The notes under the pieces are model-generated. The model worked only from the letters and a program-made list of their open reading frames with translations, was not told the DNA's origin and made no database searches. The translations under genes and the position numbers were made by a program. Below, in pieces: positions 30,606 to 38,329 of a stretch of 64,000 nucleotides of DNA. The DNA is taken from the NCBI RefSeq assembly GCF_000020665.1, contig NC_011071.1, positions 3,276,501 to 3,340,500 on the forward strand, written 5' to 3'. Numbering within the stretch: position 1 is the stretch's first letter; each line of letters opens with the position of its first letter. The DNA is from Stenotrophomonas maltophilia R551-3 (GTDB lineage: Bacteria > Pseudomonadota > Gammaproteobacteria > Xanthomonadales > Xanthomonadaceae).

Positions 30606-30683
30606 GAAAAAGGGGACGGAGGGGATTAAGCCGCAATCGGCCCCTACGGGCTGGATACGTCTTAATTCCCTCCGTCCCCTTTT
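30606..30683. repeat. GGGGACGGAGGGGATTAAG inverted repeat, copy A
   Basis: The left arm GGGGACGGAGGGGATTAAG and right arm CTTAATTCCCTCCGTCCCC enclose about 37 variable bases. A-rich and T-rich edges make it terminator-like on both strands. It lies between nagZ's promoter side and the stop of the DsbA-like gene. Confidence 0.75.
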
Positions 30684-30692
30684 CGGATCCGG

Positions 30693-31388
30693 TCAGACCT
30701 TGCAGCCGTCCGGGCCGCAGGCCTCGTCTCCGTCAGCCGAAGCTGCCGGAGCGCCCTGTTCGGCAGCGATCTGGCGCAGCGCGTTGGCGAAGGCCTCCGG
30801 CGGCTGCGCCCCGGAAATGGCCCACTTTCCATCGATGACGAAGGTCGGCACCGAGGAAATGCCCAGCGCATGGGCCTGCGCCAGCTTGGCTTCGACCTCG
30901 GCCAGGCCGCGGTCGGAGGCCAGCATCTGCGCGATTTCACCCGCGTCGAGGCCGCCAGCCACGCCGGCCTTGATCAGCACCGAGGGGTCCGCCAGGTTCT
31001 GGCCATGCTCGAAGTGGGCGCGGAACAGCGCTTCGCCGACCGCATCCTGCACGCCGTGCTGGCCGGCCAGCCACAGCACCCGGTGCGCCGGCAGCGTGGT
31101 CACCCGCACCTGGCCCTGGCCGAAGTCCATCGGCAGGCCTTCTGCACGCGCAGTGGTCTGGGTCTGGCCGAGGATCTGCTCGGTCCGCTCGACGCCACCG
31201 AACTTGCGCACGTAGGCCTCGCGCAGCGGAACCGGGGTGGCGTCCGCGTCCGGATCCAGCTGGAACGGCTGCCAATGGATGTCGAGTTCAGGCGCGTCCG
31301 CGCCCAGCAACTGCACACCCTGCTGGAAACGATGCTTGCCAATCCAGCACCAGGGGCAGACCACGTCGGAGTAGATGTCGATTCTCAT
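30693..31388 (-). CDS. DsbA-family (FrnE-like) thiol oxidoreductase
   Basis: A 231-residue thioredoxin-fold protein without a signal peptide, so cytosolic. It starts MRIDIYSDVVCPWCWIGK with a CPWC active site at residues 11-14. FVIDGKWAISGAQPPEAF carries the cis-proline region (SVPTF). It resembles FrnE/polyketide 2-hydroxychromene-isomerase-like DsbA proteins linked to oxidative stress. The tail has an unusual Cys pair (ACGPDGCKV). GGAGGGG directly precedes ATG 31388. The gene is bracketed by two copies of the GGGGACGG inverted repeat. Confidence 0.9.
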   Translation of the reverse strand: MRIDIYSDVVCPWCWIGKHRFQQGVQLLGADAPELDIHWQPFQLDPDADATPVPLREAYVRKFGGVERTEQILGQTQTTARAEGLPMDFGQGQVRVTTLPAHRVLWLAGQHGVQDAVGEALFRAHFEHGQNLADPSVLIKAGVAGGLDAGEIAQMLASDRGLAEVEAKLAQAHALGISSVPTFVIDGKWAISGAQPPEAFANALRQIAAEQGAPAASADGDEACGPDGCKV

Positions 31389-31419
31389 CCCCTCCACATG
31401 GGGGCCGACACCTTCGATA

Positions 31420-31495
31420 AAAGGGGACGGAGGGGATTAAGTCGCTTTCCGCACAGATGGGGTAAAGGCGACTTAATCCCCTCCGTCCCCTTTTT
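31420..31495. repeat. GGGGACGGAGGGGATTAAG inverted repeat, copy B
   Basis: Arms GGGGACGGAGGGGATTAAG and CTTAATCCCCTCCGTCCCC are perfectly complementary, and the pairing extends inward (AAGTCGC/GCGACTT). T5 follows on the plus strand and A4 precedes. It lies between the CYTH gene stop and the DsbA-like start. Confidence 0.8.
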
Positions 31496-31501
31496 CTGGA
31501 T

Positions 31502-31987
31502 TCACCACTGTGAATAGGGGTGGTTGGCGAGCGCGACGTTGTAGTAGCGGGCGTCGTCGGTGACTTCGGTACCAACCCAGTCCGGCAGGTCGATAGCCTG
31601 GTCAGCGCTGTCCAGCTCAACCTCAGCCACCACCAGGCCGGCGTTGTCGCCGAGGAACTCGTCCACTTCCCAGGTCAGGCCGGCGTACTCGACCAGATGG
31701 CGGCGCTTGTCGATCAGGCCACCCACGCACAGCGCCAGCAGTGCGCGGGCATCGTCCACCGGGATCGGATAGTCGAACTCCTGGCGGGTGTGGCCGATGG
31801 TGCGCGACTTCAGGTTCAGCGCGGCATGGTCGCCTTCGATGCGCACGCGCACCGAGGCGTTCTGGGTGCCGCGGTCGAGCGCGCCCAGGTCGTTGATGTA
31901 GCCCTGCGCCATCGGGATCACCCGGTGCGCGGCAGTGCGCCAGCCATCACTGCTGACGAGGAATTTGCGTTCGATTTCGATGCCCAT
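31502..31987 (-). CDS. CYTH-domain protein (inorganic triphosphatase-like)
   Basis: A 161-residue single CYTH domain. It opens with the signature EIERKFLV (ExExK), and has RVRIEGDHAALNLKS, EFDYPIP and WEVDEFLGDNAGLVVAEVEL with alternating charged residues lining the tunnel. Bacterial single-domain members hydrolyse inorganic triphosphate or act as adenylate-type cyclases; triphosphatase activity is the likelier. ATG 31987 begins right at the signature. It lies 33 bases downstream of rlmD on the same strand. Confidence 0.92.
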   Translation of the reverse strand: MGIEIERKFLVSSDGWRTAAHRVIPMAQGYINDLGALDRGTQNASVRVRIEGDHAALNLKSRTIGHTRQEFDYPIPVDDARALLALCVGGLIDKRRHLVEYAGLTWEVDEFLGDNAGLVVAEVELDSADQAIDLPDWVGTEVTDDARYYNVALANHPYSQW

Positions 31988-32020
31988 CGCACCATTATGC
32001 GCGATGGGCATGACAGCCGT

Positions 32021-33355
32021 TCAGCGCTTCTCGAACACCGCGATGCTTTCCACGTGCGCGGTATGCGGGAACATGTCCATGGCGCCGGCGCTGACCAGGG
32101 TGAAGCCCTGCTCGTTGACCAGGTAGCCGGCATCACGCGCCAGCGAGCCCGGGTGGCAGCTGACGTAGACGATGCGCTTGAACTGCTTCAGCGGCAGCTG
32201 CTGCAGCACTTCGATCGCGCCCGAACGCGGCGGGTCCAGCAGCAGCTTGTCGAAGCCCTGGCGCATCCACGCCGTGCTGCGCTGGTCCTGGGTCAGATCG
32301 GCGCTGAAGAACTGGGCATTGGCCAGGCCGTTGCGCTCGGCATTCTCTCGGGCGCGGGCGACAAGGCCGGCATCGCCTTCCACACCCACCACTTCGCGCA
32401 CACGGCGGGCCAGCGGCAGGGTGAAATTGCCCAGGCCGCAGAACAGGTCCAGCACGCGCTCGTCCTCACCCGGCTCCAGCAGATCCAGGGCATGGGCGAT
32501 CATCTTCTCGTTGAGCTTGGCGTTGACCTGGATGAAGTCCAGCGGACGGAACGCCAGCTCCACGTCCCACGGCGCAAGCCGGAACGACAGCGGCACGCCC
32601 TGCCCGTCCAGCGGCTGCACGGTATCCACGCCACCGGACTGCAGGTAGATCACGAAGCCATGCTGCTGGCCGAAGGTGGCCCAGGCGGCACGATCGGCAT
32701 CGCTCAGGGGCTGCAGGTGGCGCACGGTCAGGACCACGGCCTGGTCACCGGCGATGAATTCGATCTGCGGGATGTCGCGCTTGCCATCAAGCGACTCGAT
32801 GAAGGTCGACAACGCCTCGACCTTGGTGCCGATTTCCGGGATCACGGTCAGGCACTGGCTGAGATCGGCCACGAATCGCGGGTCCTGTTCACGGAAACCG
32901 ACCAGGGTCTTGTCCTTCTTCTCGACCCGGCGCACCGAGAAGCGGCCCTTGCGGCGGTAGCCCCAGCTCTCACCGACCAGCGGCGCCAGCACAGTGCCCG
33001 GCTTCACGTGGCCGATGCGCTCCAGGTTGTCCATCAGCACGCGCTGCTTGGCGACGATCTGCTGGTCTTCGTCCAGGTGCTGCAGCACGCAGCCAGCGCA
33101 GGTGCCGAAGTGCGGACACTTCGGGGTGACGCGCTGCGGCGAGGCCTTCAGCACTTCCACCGTACGCGCTTCGTCGAAATGGCGGCTACGGGCGGTCTGT
33201 TCAGCCATGACCACCTCACCCGGCAGGGCGCCGCTGACGAAGGTGACCTTGCCACCCTCGCCTTCACGGCGGGCGACGCCGCGACCATCATGGCTGAGGT
33301 CGAGGATTTCGGTCTGGAACGGGGTACGGTCGATGCGGGAACGGGATCGGGCCAC
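32021..33355 (-). CDS. rlmD: 23S rRNA (uracil-1939-C5)-methyltransferase RlmD
   Basis: A 444-residue SAM-dependent methyltransferase for 23S rRNA U1939. An N-terminal TRAM domain (about 10-70) precedes an iron-sulfur cluster site (Cys80, Cys86, Cys89, plus a Cys near 167). The SAM motif is VLDLFCGLGNFTLPLA and the catalytic Cys lies in YVSCHPGSLARD near 400. The start is GTG 33355 (reads ARSRSRIDRTPF next), fitting the family length (E. coli about 433). It is divergent from the receiver-Hpt gene. Confidence 0.94.
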   Translation of the reverse strand: MARSRSRIDRTPFQTEILDLSHDGRGVARREGEGGKVTFVSGALPGEVVMAEQTARSRHFDEARTVEVLKASPQRVTPKCPHFGTCAGCVLQHLDEDQQIVAKQRVLMDNLERIGHVKPGTVLAPLVGESWGYRRKGRFSVRRVEKKDKTLVGFREQDPRFVADLSQCLTVIPEIGTKVEALSTFIESLDGKRDIPQIEFIAGDQAVVLTVRHLQPLSDADRAAWATFGQQHGFVIYLQSGGVDTVQPLDGQGVPLSFRLAPWDVELAFRPLDFIQVNAKLNEKMIAHALDLLEPGEDERVLDLFCGLGNFTLPLARRVREVVGVEGDAGLVARARENAERNGLANAQFFSADLTQDQRSTAWMRQGFDKLLLDPPRSGAIEVLQQLPLKQFKRIVYVSCHPGSLARDAGYLVNEQGFTLVSAGAMDMFPHTAHVESIAVFEKR

Positions 33356-33482
33356 GTGGCGACAGGCTGCGGGCAAAAATGGGCGCGTATTGTCGCAGAT
33401 CCTGACCGGCAGGGTCCGGACCCGCTTGCGCCCGCCGCCGCCGTGCTTGATGATTACAGCAGCTGACATGGAGGCAGCCCTG

Positions 33483-34211
33483 ATGCAGATGACCCCGCGG
33501 GCCAGCCGGCCCCGCTTCCTGCTTGTCGAGGACGACATCATCAGCCGCGGTTTTTTCAAAGCGGCGTTGGAAACGTTACCGGCGGACGTGGACACCGCAG
33601 ACTCGTTGGCCAGTGCCCTGGCCAGCGCCGAGCCCGGCGCGCATGATCTGTGGCTGATCGACGTCAACCTGCCTGACGGCAACGGTGCGCAGTTGTTGCG
33701 CGAACTGCGCCGTTCACACCCCGATACGCCGGCGTTGGCGCATACCGCCGACGGTGATACCTCCATTCATGCCCGCCTGCGCGAGGCCGGGTTCAGCGAC
33801 ACCCTGGTCAAGCCACTGGGCCGCGACCAGTTGCTGAAGGCCGTGCGCCGCGCCCTGGTCAACAGCCCCGCCGGGATCGTCATGGCACAGGTGCCGGCGG
33901 CGGTCGAGCTGCAGGTCCAGGACTGGGATGAGACGGCGGCGCTGGCCGCGCTCAATGGCCAGCGCAACCATTTGATCGCCCTGCGCGAGTTGTTCCTGGC
34001 CGAATTGCCGGGCGTGCGCGATGCGGTCGAGCAGGCGGTGGACCAGCACGACGAGCGCCAGCTGCGCAGCCAGTTGCACCGGTTGCAGGCCAGCTGCGGG
34101 TTCGTGGGCGCGGCACGTCTGGCCCGTGCGGTGCGCCAGTTGCATCATGCGCCGGAGTCCGGTCAGGCCCAAGCGGGATTCCGCGCAGCGGTAGCTGCCC
34201 TGCTGCATTGA
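33483..34211 (+). CDS. Response regulator receiver fused to Hpt domain
   Basis: A 242-residue protein with an N-terminal receiver domain (phosphoacceptor Asp60 in WLIDVNLPDGNG, acidic pair LVEDD, conserved Lys in LVKPLG) and a C-terminal histidine phosphotransfer domain with likely His199 in LHRLQASCGFVGAARL. There is no DNA-binding domain. It could shuttle phosphate inside a hybrid-kinase phosphorelay. No kinase is adjacent. ATG 33483 has GGAGG eight bases upstream. It is divergent from rlmD. Confidence 0.87.
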   Translation: MQMTPRASRPRFLLVEDDIISRGFFKAALETLPADVDTADSLASALASAEPGAHDLWLIDVNLPDGNGAQLLRELRRSHPDTPALAHTADGDTSIHARLREAGFSDTLVKPLGRDQLLKAVRRALVNSPAGIVMAQVPAAVELQVQDWDETAALAALNGQRNHLIALRELFLAELPGVRDAVEQAVDQHDERQLRSQLHRLQASCGFVGAARLARAVRQLHHAPESGQAQAGFRAAVAALLH

Positions 34212-34309
34212 GGGTTGCTCGGCAGGGCTGCGCCCTGCACCCGCCCAAGCTTCAAGCCAGGGCAACGTCAAAGGCCAGAGCCAGAGCGGCTCTGGTTTTC
34301 TGCTTGTTG

Positions 34310-34413
34310 GGCGGGGCGGTGTGGGTTGGCAGGACACGCCGTAAACCCGTCCATGGGGGCTCGATGGCGCCATCCATGGCGCCAACGGTCCTGCCAACCC
34401 ACACCGCCCCGCC
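34310..34413 (+). repeat. Long intergenic palindrome, copy 4
   Basis: Arms 34310-34335 and 34388-34413 are perfectly complementary (26 bp). The 52-nt core is in plus orientation, with inner hairpin TGGCGCCATCCATGGCGCCA. Confidence 0.88.
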
Positions 34414-34438
34414 CCCGACAGATTCCGTGTGACGGCTG

Positions 34439-34461
34439 GTAGATCCACGCCATGCGTGGAT
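34439..34461 (+). repeat. GTAG-headed short palindrome (SMAG-like)
   Basis: GTAGATCCACGCCATGCGTG on the plus strand. It is the same sequence class as 8893-8915, in the opposite orientation. Confidence 0.7.
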
Positions 34462-34491
34462 GAATCTCTGTCAGATATCGAATTCCAAATT

Positions 34492-34532
34492 GGGGTCAGA
34501 TCCGTTTCCCTTCGGAAAACGGATCTGACCCC
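34492..34532. repeat. GGGGTCAG hairpin
   Basis: The arms GGGGTCAGATCCGTTT and AAACGGATCTGACCCC nearly close on themselves. Near-identical units occur at 52519-52556 and 61098-61138. Confidence 0.75.
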
Positions 34533-34566
34533 ATGCCATTCCGACAGCTCGCGAGAAACTGTCGAA

Positions 34567-34668
34567 GGCGGGGTGGGTCCGGTTGAGGGGGCGTGAGCCG
34601 CATGGATGCGGCGACCGAGCTTACATGGACGTACTTGCAGCGGCCCCCGCAACCGGACCCACCCCGCC
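34567..34668 (-). repeat. Long intergenic palindrome, copy 5
   Basis: Arms 34567-34591 and 34644-34668 pair at 24 of 25 positions around a 52-nt core in minus orientation. The core is the most divergent of the set (GTACTTGCAG in place of the usual GGGTTTACGG), yet its length is kept. It faces copy 4. Confidence 0.8.
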
Positions 34669-34743
34669 TACCCACGGATAGCCAGCTTCTGCTGTTGACG
34701 TTGATTCGGCAGGTGCAGGGCTGCAAGCCCTGCCGAACACCCC

Positions 34744-35463
34744 TCAACGCTTGGGAGCGAGCTGCTCGAGCATTTCCCAGGACTTCAGTCCTCGTGGCCC
34801 GAGGTGATGGGCCAGCACCCGCCGCATCGGCAGGCGCAGGCTGGCCAGGTCGGCGGCATCGGGCTCTTCATCGGCGGCCAGCGCCAGCAGCGCCGAGCCG
34901 GTCGCGGCTGCGCGGCGTTCGCCAGCGCGCTCGCTGAGCAGGCGCTGCGCGCCCTCCTGTGGGTCCAGTTCGTAGCGCGCGGCCGGGTCGATCGGCTGAC
35001 CGTCGCTGGCACTGTCCAGCTCAAAACCCAGGCCCAGCGAGGTCAGCAGCTCGCGTTCGAACCGGCGCAGGGTCCAGGCCAGGCCCGCCCCCACTCCCAG
35101 TCGCGCACGCGCTTCGCCGTAGGCCAGGTACAGCTCCGGCAGCGGGTCCTGGCGCGGGGCCAGGCGCAGGGTCAGTTCACTCAGGTAGAAGCCGGCCAGC
35201 ATCGCCTGACCAACCAGACGCGGTGCCGCGTCCAGCGCCTCGGCGCCACGCAGCTGGGCCAGCTCACCGCGCTGCAATGCGCTGAAGCGGATCCACTGCA
35301 GTGGCTGCAGGGCGGCGCGCAGCACCTGGCCCTTGGCAGTGGACACGCCGCGCGCGAGCACGCCGATGCGGCCATGCTGCGCGCTCAATACCTCGACCAG
35401 CAGGCTGGTCTCACGGTAGGCCCGTGCATGCAGCACGAAGCCGGTGTCGTCCTCGATCAGCAT
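34744..35463 (-). CDS. recO: DNA repair protein RecO
   Basis: A 239-residue RecO: N-terminal OB fold ([31 protein letters not shown]) and a helical C-terminal domain. It loads RecA onto SSB-coated DNA with RecR in gap repair. It is the last gene of the lepA-lepB-rnc-era-recO run, 18 bases after era. Its stop abuts the composite repeat region. Confidence 0.94.
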   Translation of the reverse strand: MLIEDDTGFVLHARAYRETSLLVEVLSAQHGRIGVLARGVSTAKGQVLRAALQPLQWIRFSALQRGELAQLRGAEALDAAPRLVGQAMLAGFYLSELTLRLAPRQDPLPELYLAYGEARARLGVGAGLAWTLRRFERELLTSLGLGFELDSASDGQPIDPAARYELDPQEGAQRLLSERAGERRAAATGSALLALAADEEPDAADLASLRLPMRRVLAHHLGPRGLKSWEMLEQLAPKR

Positions 35464-35481
35464 CGAAGCGACCGTTCCGGG

Positions 35482-36378
35482 TTACTCGTAACCGAAGGCC
35501 TTCAGTGCGGCCTCGTCGTCGGACCAGCCTTCACGCACGCGCACCCAGGTTTCCAGGAACACCTTGGCCCCGAACAGACGCTCCATCTGCAGGCGGGACT
35601 TGGCCCCGATTTCCTTCAGGCGGGTACCACCCTTGCCGATCACGATGGCCTTCTGGCCCTCGCGCTCGACCCAAATCACCGCACCGATGCGCAGCAGGTT
35701 GCCATCTTCGGTGAAGCGTTCGATTTCCACGGTGGTGGCATACGGCAGCTCTTCGCCCAACTGGCGCATCAGCTGTTCACGCACCAGTTCGCCGGCCAGG
35801 AAGCGCTGGCTGCGGTCGGTGATCTCGTCTTCGCCGAACATCGGCGGCGCTTCCGGCAGCAGTGCCAGCACGTCGCGCACCAGCGCTTCCAGACCGTTGC
35901 GCTTCTGCGCCGAGATCGGATGCACGGAGGAGAAGTCGCGGCCGGCGGTGACTTCCTGCAGGAACGGCAGCAGCGCGCCCTTGTCCTTCAGTCGATCGAT
36001 CTTGTTGACCACCAGCACCACCGGGATGCCGGCGTCACGCAGCACGTTGAACGCCAGGCTGTCTTCTTCGTCCCAACGACCCGCTTCGATCACCAGCAGG
36101 CCGGCGTCGACGCCTTCCAGCGATCCGCGCGCGGCGCGGTTCATCACCCGGTTCATCGCCCGCTTCTGCACCTTGTGCAGGCCGGGGGTGTCGACCAGCA
36201 CCAGCTGGCCTTCCGGATAGGTGGCGATGCCCAGCAGGCGATGGCGCGTGGTCTGCGGACGATTGGAGACGATGCTGACCTTGGCGCCGACCAGGGCATT
36301 GGTCAGGGTCGACTTGCCCACGTTCGGGCGGCCGATGACGGCCACGCTGCCGCAATGATGGGGAGTTTGTTCGCTCAC
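35482..36378 (-). CDS. era: GTPase Era
   Basis: A 298-residue GTPase for 16S rRNA/30S maturation. The G1 motif is [10 protein letters not shown], the G3 motif VDTPGL and the G4 motif NKID. A C-terminal KH domain includes [13 protein letters not shown]. Its ATG overlaps the rnc stop by four bases (36375-36378), the usual rnc-era coupling. It acts on rRNA processed by RNase III encoded just upstream. Confidence 0.97.
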   Translation of the reverse strand: MSEQTPHHCGSVAVIGRPNVGKSTLTNALVGAKVSIVSNRPQTTRHRLLGIATYPEGQLVLVDTPGLHKVQKRAMNRVMNRAARGSLEGVDAGLLVIEAGRWDEEDSLAFNVLRDAGIPVVLVVNKIDRLKDKGALLPFLQEVTAGRDFSSVHPISAQKRNGLEALVRDVLALLPEAPPMFGEDEITDRSQRFLAGELVREQLMRQLGEELPYATTVEIERFTEDGNLLRIGAVIWVEREGQKAIVIGKGGTRLKEIGAKSRLQMERLFGAKVFLETWVRVREGWSDDEAALKAFGYE

Positions 36379-37055
36379 TTGGAATCCAGTTGTTCTAGGA
36401 CGGCCGCAGCCGCCTGTTGTTCGGCAAGCCGCCGCGAGGCGCCTTCGCCCTCGGTGCTGGCGGCCGGGTCGGCTACGATGCAGCGTACCCGGAAGTGTTT
36501 GGCATGGTCGTCACCGGATTCTGACACCAGTTCATACTGCGGCAACGCCTTCTGTCGGGCCTGCAGCCATTCCTGCAGGCGGGTCTTGGGGTCCTTCTCG
36601 GGCCGGCCGGAGGCCGGCAATGCCTCGATCGAAGCGCTGAACCAGGGCAGTACCACCGCCCGGCAGGCCTCGAAGCCGGCATCCAGGTAGATCGCGGCCA
36701 CCACGGCTTCCACCGCATCGGCCAGGATCGAGTCGCGACGATGACCGCCGGACTTCATTTCGCCCGGGCCCAGGGTCAGCCGTTCGCCCAGTTCCAGGGT
36801 GCGCCCGATCACCGCCAGCGCGCCTTCACGCACCAGCTCGGCACGGGCACGGGTCATCGCGCCTTCGTCAGCCTTGGGCCAGCGCCGGTACAACGCCTCG
36901 GCCGCCATCATGTTGACGATGCTGTCGCCGAGGAACTCCAGGCGCTCGTTGTGCGGCGCACCGGCACTGCGATGCGTCAGCGCCTGCTTGAGCAGGGCCG
37001 GGTCGCTGAAGGCATGACCGATCAGGTCGCCACGTTGGATGAATTTACTGGGCAC
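36375..37055 (-). CDS. rnc: Ribonuclease III
   Basis: A 226-residue double-stranded RNA endonuclease. The signature [14 protein letters not shown] holds the catalytic residues, with a second acidic patch in [16 protein letters not shown] dsRNA-binding domain occupies about 155-225 ([11 protein letters not shown] to [14 protein letters not shown]). The start is GTG 37055, overlapping the DUF4845 gene by 11 bases. It processes rRNA precursors and could cut the long hairpins encoded in transcripts reading into the intergenic palindromes, though that is inference. Confidence 0.96.
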   Translation of the reverse strand: MPSKFIQRGDLIGHAFSDPALLKQALTHRSAGAPHNERLEFLGDSIVNMMAAEALYRRWPKADEGAMTRARAELVREGALAVIGRTLELGERLTLGPGEMKSGGHRRDSILADAVEAVVAAIYLDAGFEACRAVVLPWFSASIEALPASGRPEKDPKTRLQEWLQARQKALPQYELVSESGDDHAKHFRVRCIVADPAASTEGEGASRRLAEQQAAAAVLEQLDSK

Positions 37056-37428
37056 CGCTTCGTGTCAGGTCCTGGGAAGAATCGAATTTGCCAACCACAT
37101 CGAGGTTGCCGACCAGCGGCCGGCGCACTTCGTAGTTGACCTTGAGGGTCCAGCCATTGTCGCGGCGATCAAACTTGACGTTGGCCGGCTTCACGTTGTC
37201 CGAGTAGTTGATGTACAGGCGCTTGAAGAACAGGTCCTGGATCCGCGACGGCTCCATGCTGCCCACGCCCGGCTCGTTGGCCAGGCTCTTCATCGCCGAG
37301 CGCACCGCGTAGTACTCCTGGTACATCGGGAACAGCTTCATGCCGATGTAGAGGAAGAAACCAACCACGATCAGGACCGCCAGGAACGAGGTCAGGGTCA
37401 TGCCACGCTGCGTGTTCATCGTCTTCAT
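37045..37428 (-). CDS. DUF4845 membrane protein
   Basis: A 127-residue protein starting [30 protein letters not shown]. The opening resembles a type IV pilin-like N-terminus (RGMTL then a hydrophobic helix), but without the usual pilin tail. The rest is a small periplasmic domain with [20 protein letters not shown]4845 genes typically lie between lepB and rnc in gamma- and betaproteobacteria; function is unknown. GGGGAGAG precedes ATG 37428. Confidence 0.9.
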   Translation of the reverse strand: MKTMNTQRGMTLTSFLAVLIVVGFFLYIGMKLFPMYQEYYAVRSAMKSLANEPGVGSMEPSRIQDLFFKRLYINYSDNVKPANVKFDRRDNGWTLKVNYEVRRPLVGNLDVVGKFDSSQDLTRSGAQ

Positions 37429-37480
37429 TGCGCTCTCCCCAGATACGCGTTGGATGTAAAAATACTCAGTTGATGCCTGA

Positions 37481-38275
37481 TCAGTTGATGCTCGAGCCGA
37501 TCCGCGACGGCTCGAAGCCATCCTTGCAGAACCAGCCCTGGCAGTTGAGCCAGATCAGGAACGCCTTGCCGCGCAGGTTCTCTTCCGGCAGCAGGCCCCA
37601 GAAACGACCATCGTCGCTGTTGTCGCGGTTGTCGCCCATCACCAGGTACTTGCCGGCGGGCACGGTCCACTGGCCCTGGCCGCGCGGATAGTCGGTCTCC
37701 AGCACGGTATGGGTACGGCCCGGGAGGTGCTCGACCAGCAGGTTGGCACCTTCGCCCTGGCCCTTGTGGCCGGCGTAGATACCCTTGTTGTCGTACTTCA
37801 GCGGCTCGCCGTTGAGGATCACGCCGTCGCCTTCGAAGACCACGGTGTCGCCCGGCACGCCGATCACGCGCTTGATGAAGTTCTCGCCCTTGGCCGGATC
37901 CTGGTCGCTATGGCCCGGGAAGTGGAACACCACCACGTCACCGCGCGACGGTTCACCGACCGGCACGAACTTGGTGTTGCTGATCGGCAGGCGCAGGCCA
38001 TAGGAGAACTTGTTGACCAGGATGAAGTCGCCGATCAGCAGGTTCGGCATCATCGAGCTGGACGGAATCTTGTACGGCTCGGCGATGAAGCTGCGCACGA
38101 TCAGCACGATCGCCAGCACCGGGAAGAACGCACGCGAGTAGTCCACCAGCACCGGCTCGGAATCGAGCAGGCCTGCGCGCTGGGCGCGGCGCTTGGCGAG
38201 GTACAGCTTGTCCGCGAGCAGGATCAGGCCCGAGGACAGGGTCAGCACGACCAGGAGGATCTCAAACAGTTTCAT
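37481..38275 (-). CDS. lepB: Signal peptidase I
   Basis: A 264-residue inner-membrane protease that cleaves Sec and Tat signal peptides. Two N-terminal transmembrane segments flank a basic loop (AKRRAQRAG). The catalytic Ser lies in YKIPSSSMMPNLL near 74 and the general-base Lys in FIKRVIGVPGD near 134. The box MGDNRDNSDDGRFWG is also typical. It is 54 bases downstream of lepA on the same strand. Confidence 0.97.
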   Translation of the reverse strand: MKLFEILLVVLTLSSGLILLADKLYLAKRRAQRAGLLDSEPVLVDYSRAFFPVLAIVLIVRSFIAEPYKIPSSSMMPNLLIGDFILVNKFSYGLRLPISNTKFVPVGEPSRGDVVVFHFPGHSDQDPAKGENFIKRVIGVPGDTVVFEGDGVILNGEPLKYDNKGIYAGHKGQGEGANLLVEHLPGRTHTVLETDYPRGQGQWTVPAGKYLVMGDNRDNSDDGRFWGLLPEENLRGKAFLIWLNCQGWFCKDGFEPSRIGSSIN

Positions 38276-38329
38276 TCAGGGTCCTTTGCAACGTCACCAG
38301 ACGACCGGCCCCGCAGGGCCGGTGCGGGC

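Larger units (their letters stand above)
34212..34743. other. Intergenic composite repeat unit between convergent genes
   Basis: No credible gene is present. In order: a GCAGGGC hairpin (34222-34238), a CAACG/GCC-rich spacer with a GAGCC.GGCTC stem (about 34280-34297), long palindrome copy 4, a CGACAGATTCCG box, a GTAG repeat (34439-34461), a GGGGTCAG hairpin (34492-34532), an ACTGTCGA box, long palindrome copy 5 in opposite orientation, a GTTGACGTTG spacer and a second GCAGGGCT hairpin (34715-34733). The whole reads roughly as a mirror image about its centre. It fills the gap between the receiver-Hpt gene and recO. Confidence 0.8.

Noticed and set aside
34212..34743. CRISPR-like repeat spacing
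   Set aside because: The repeats are few, long, palindromic and alternate in orientation. There is no array of short direct repeats with unique spacers and no cas genes.
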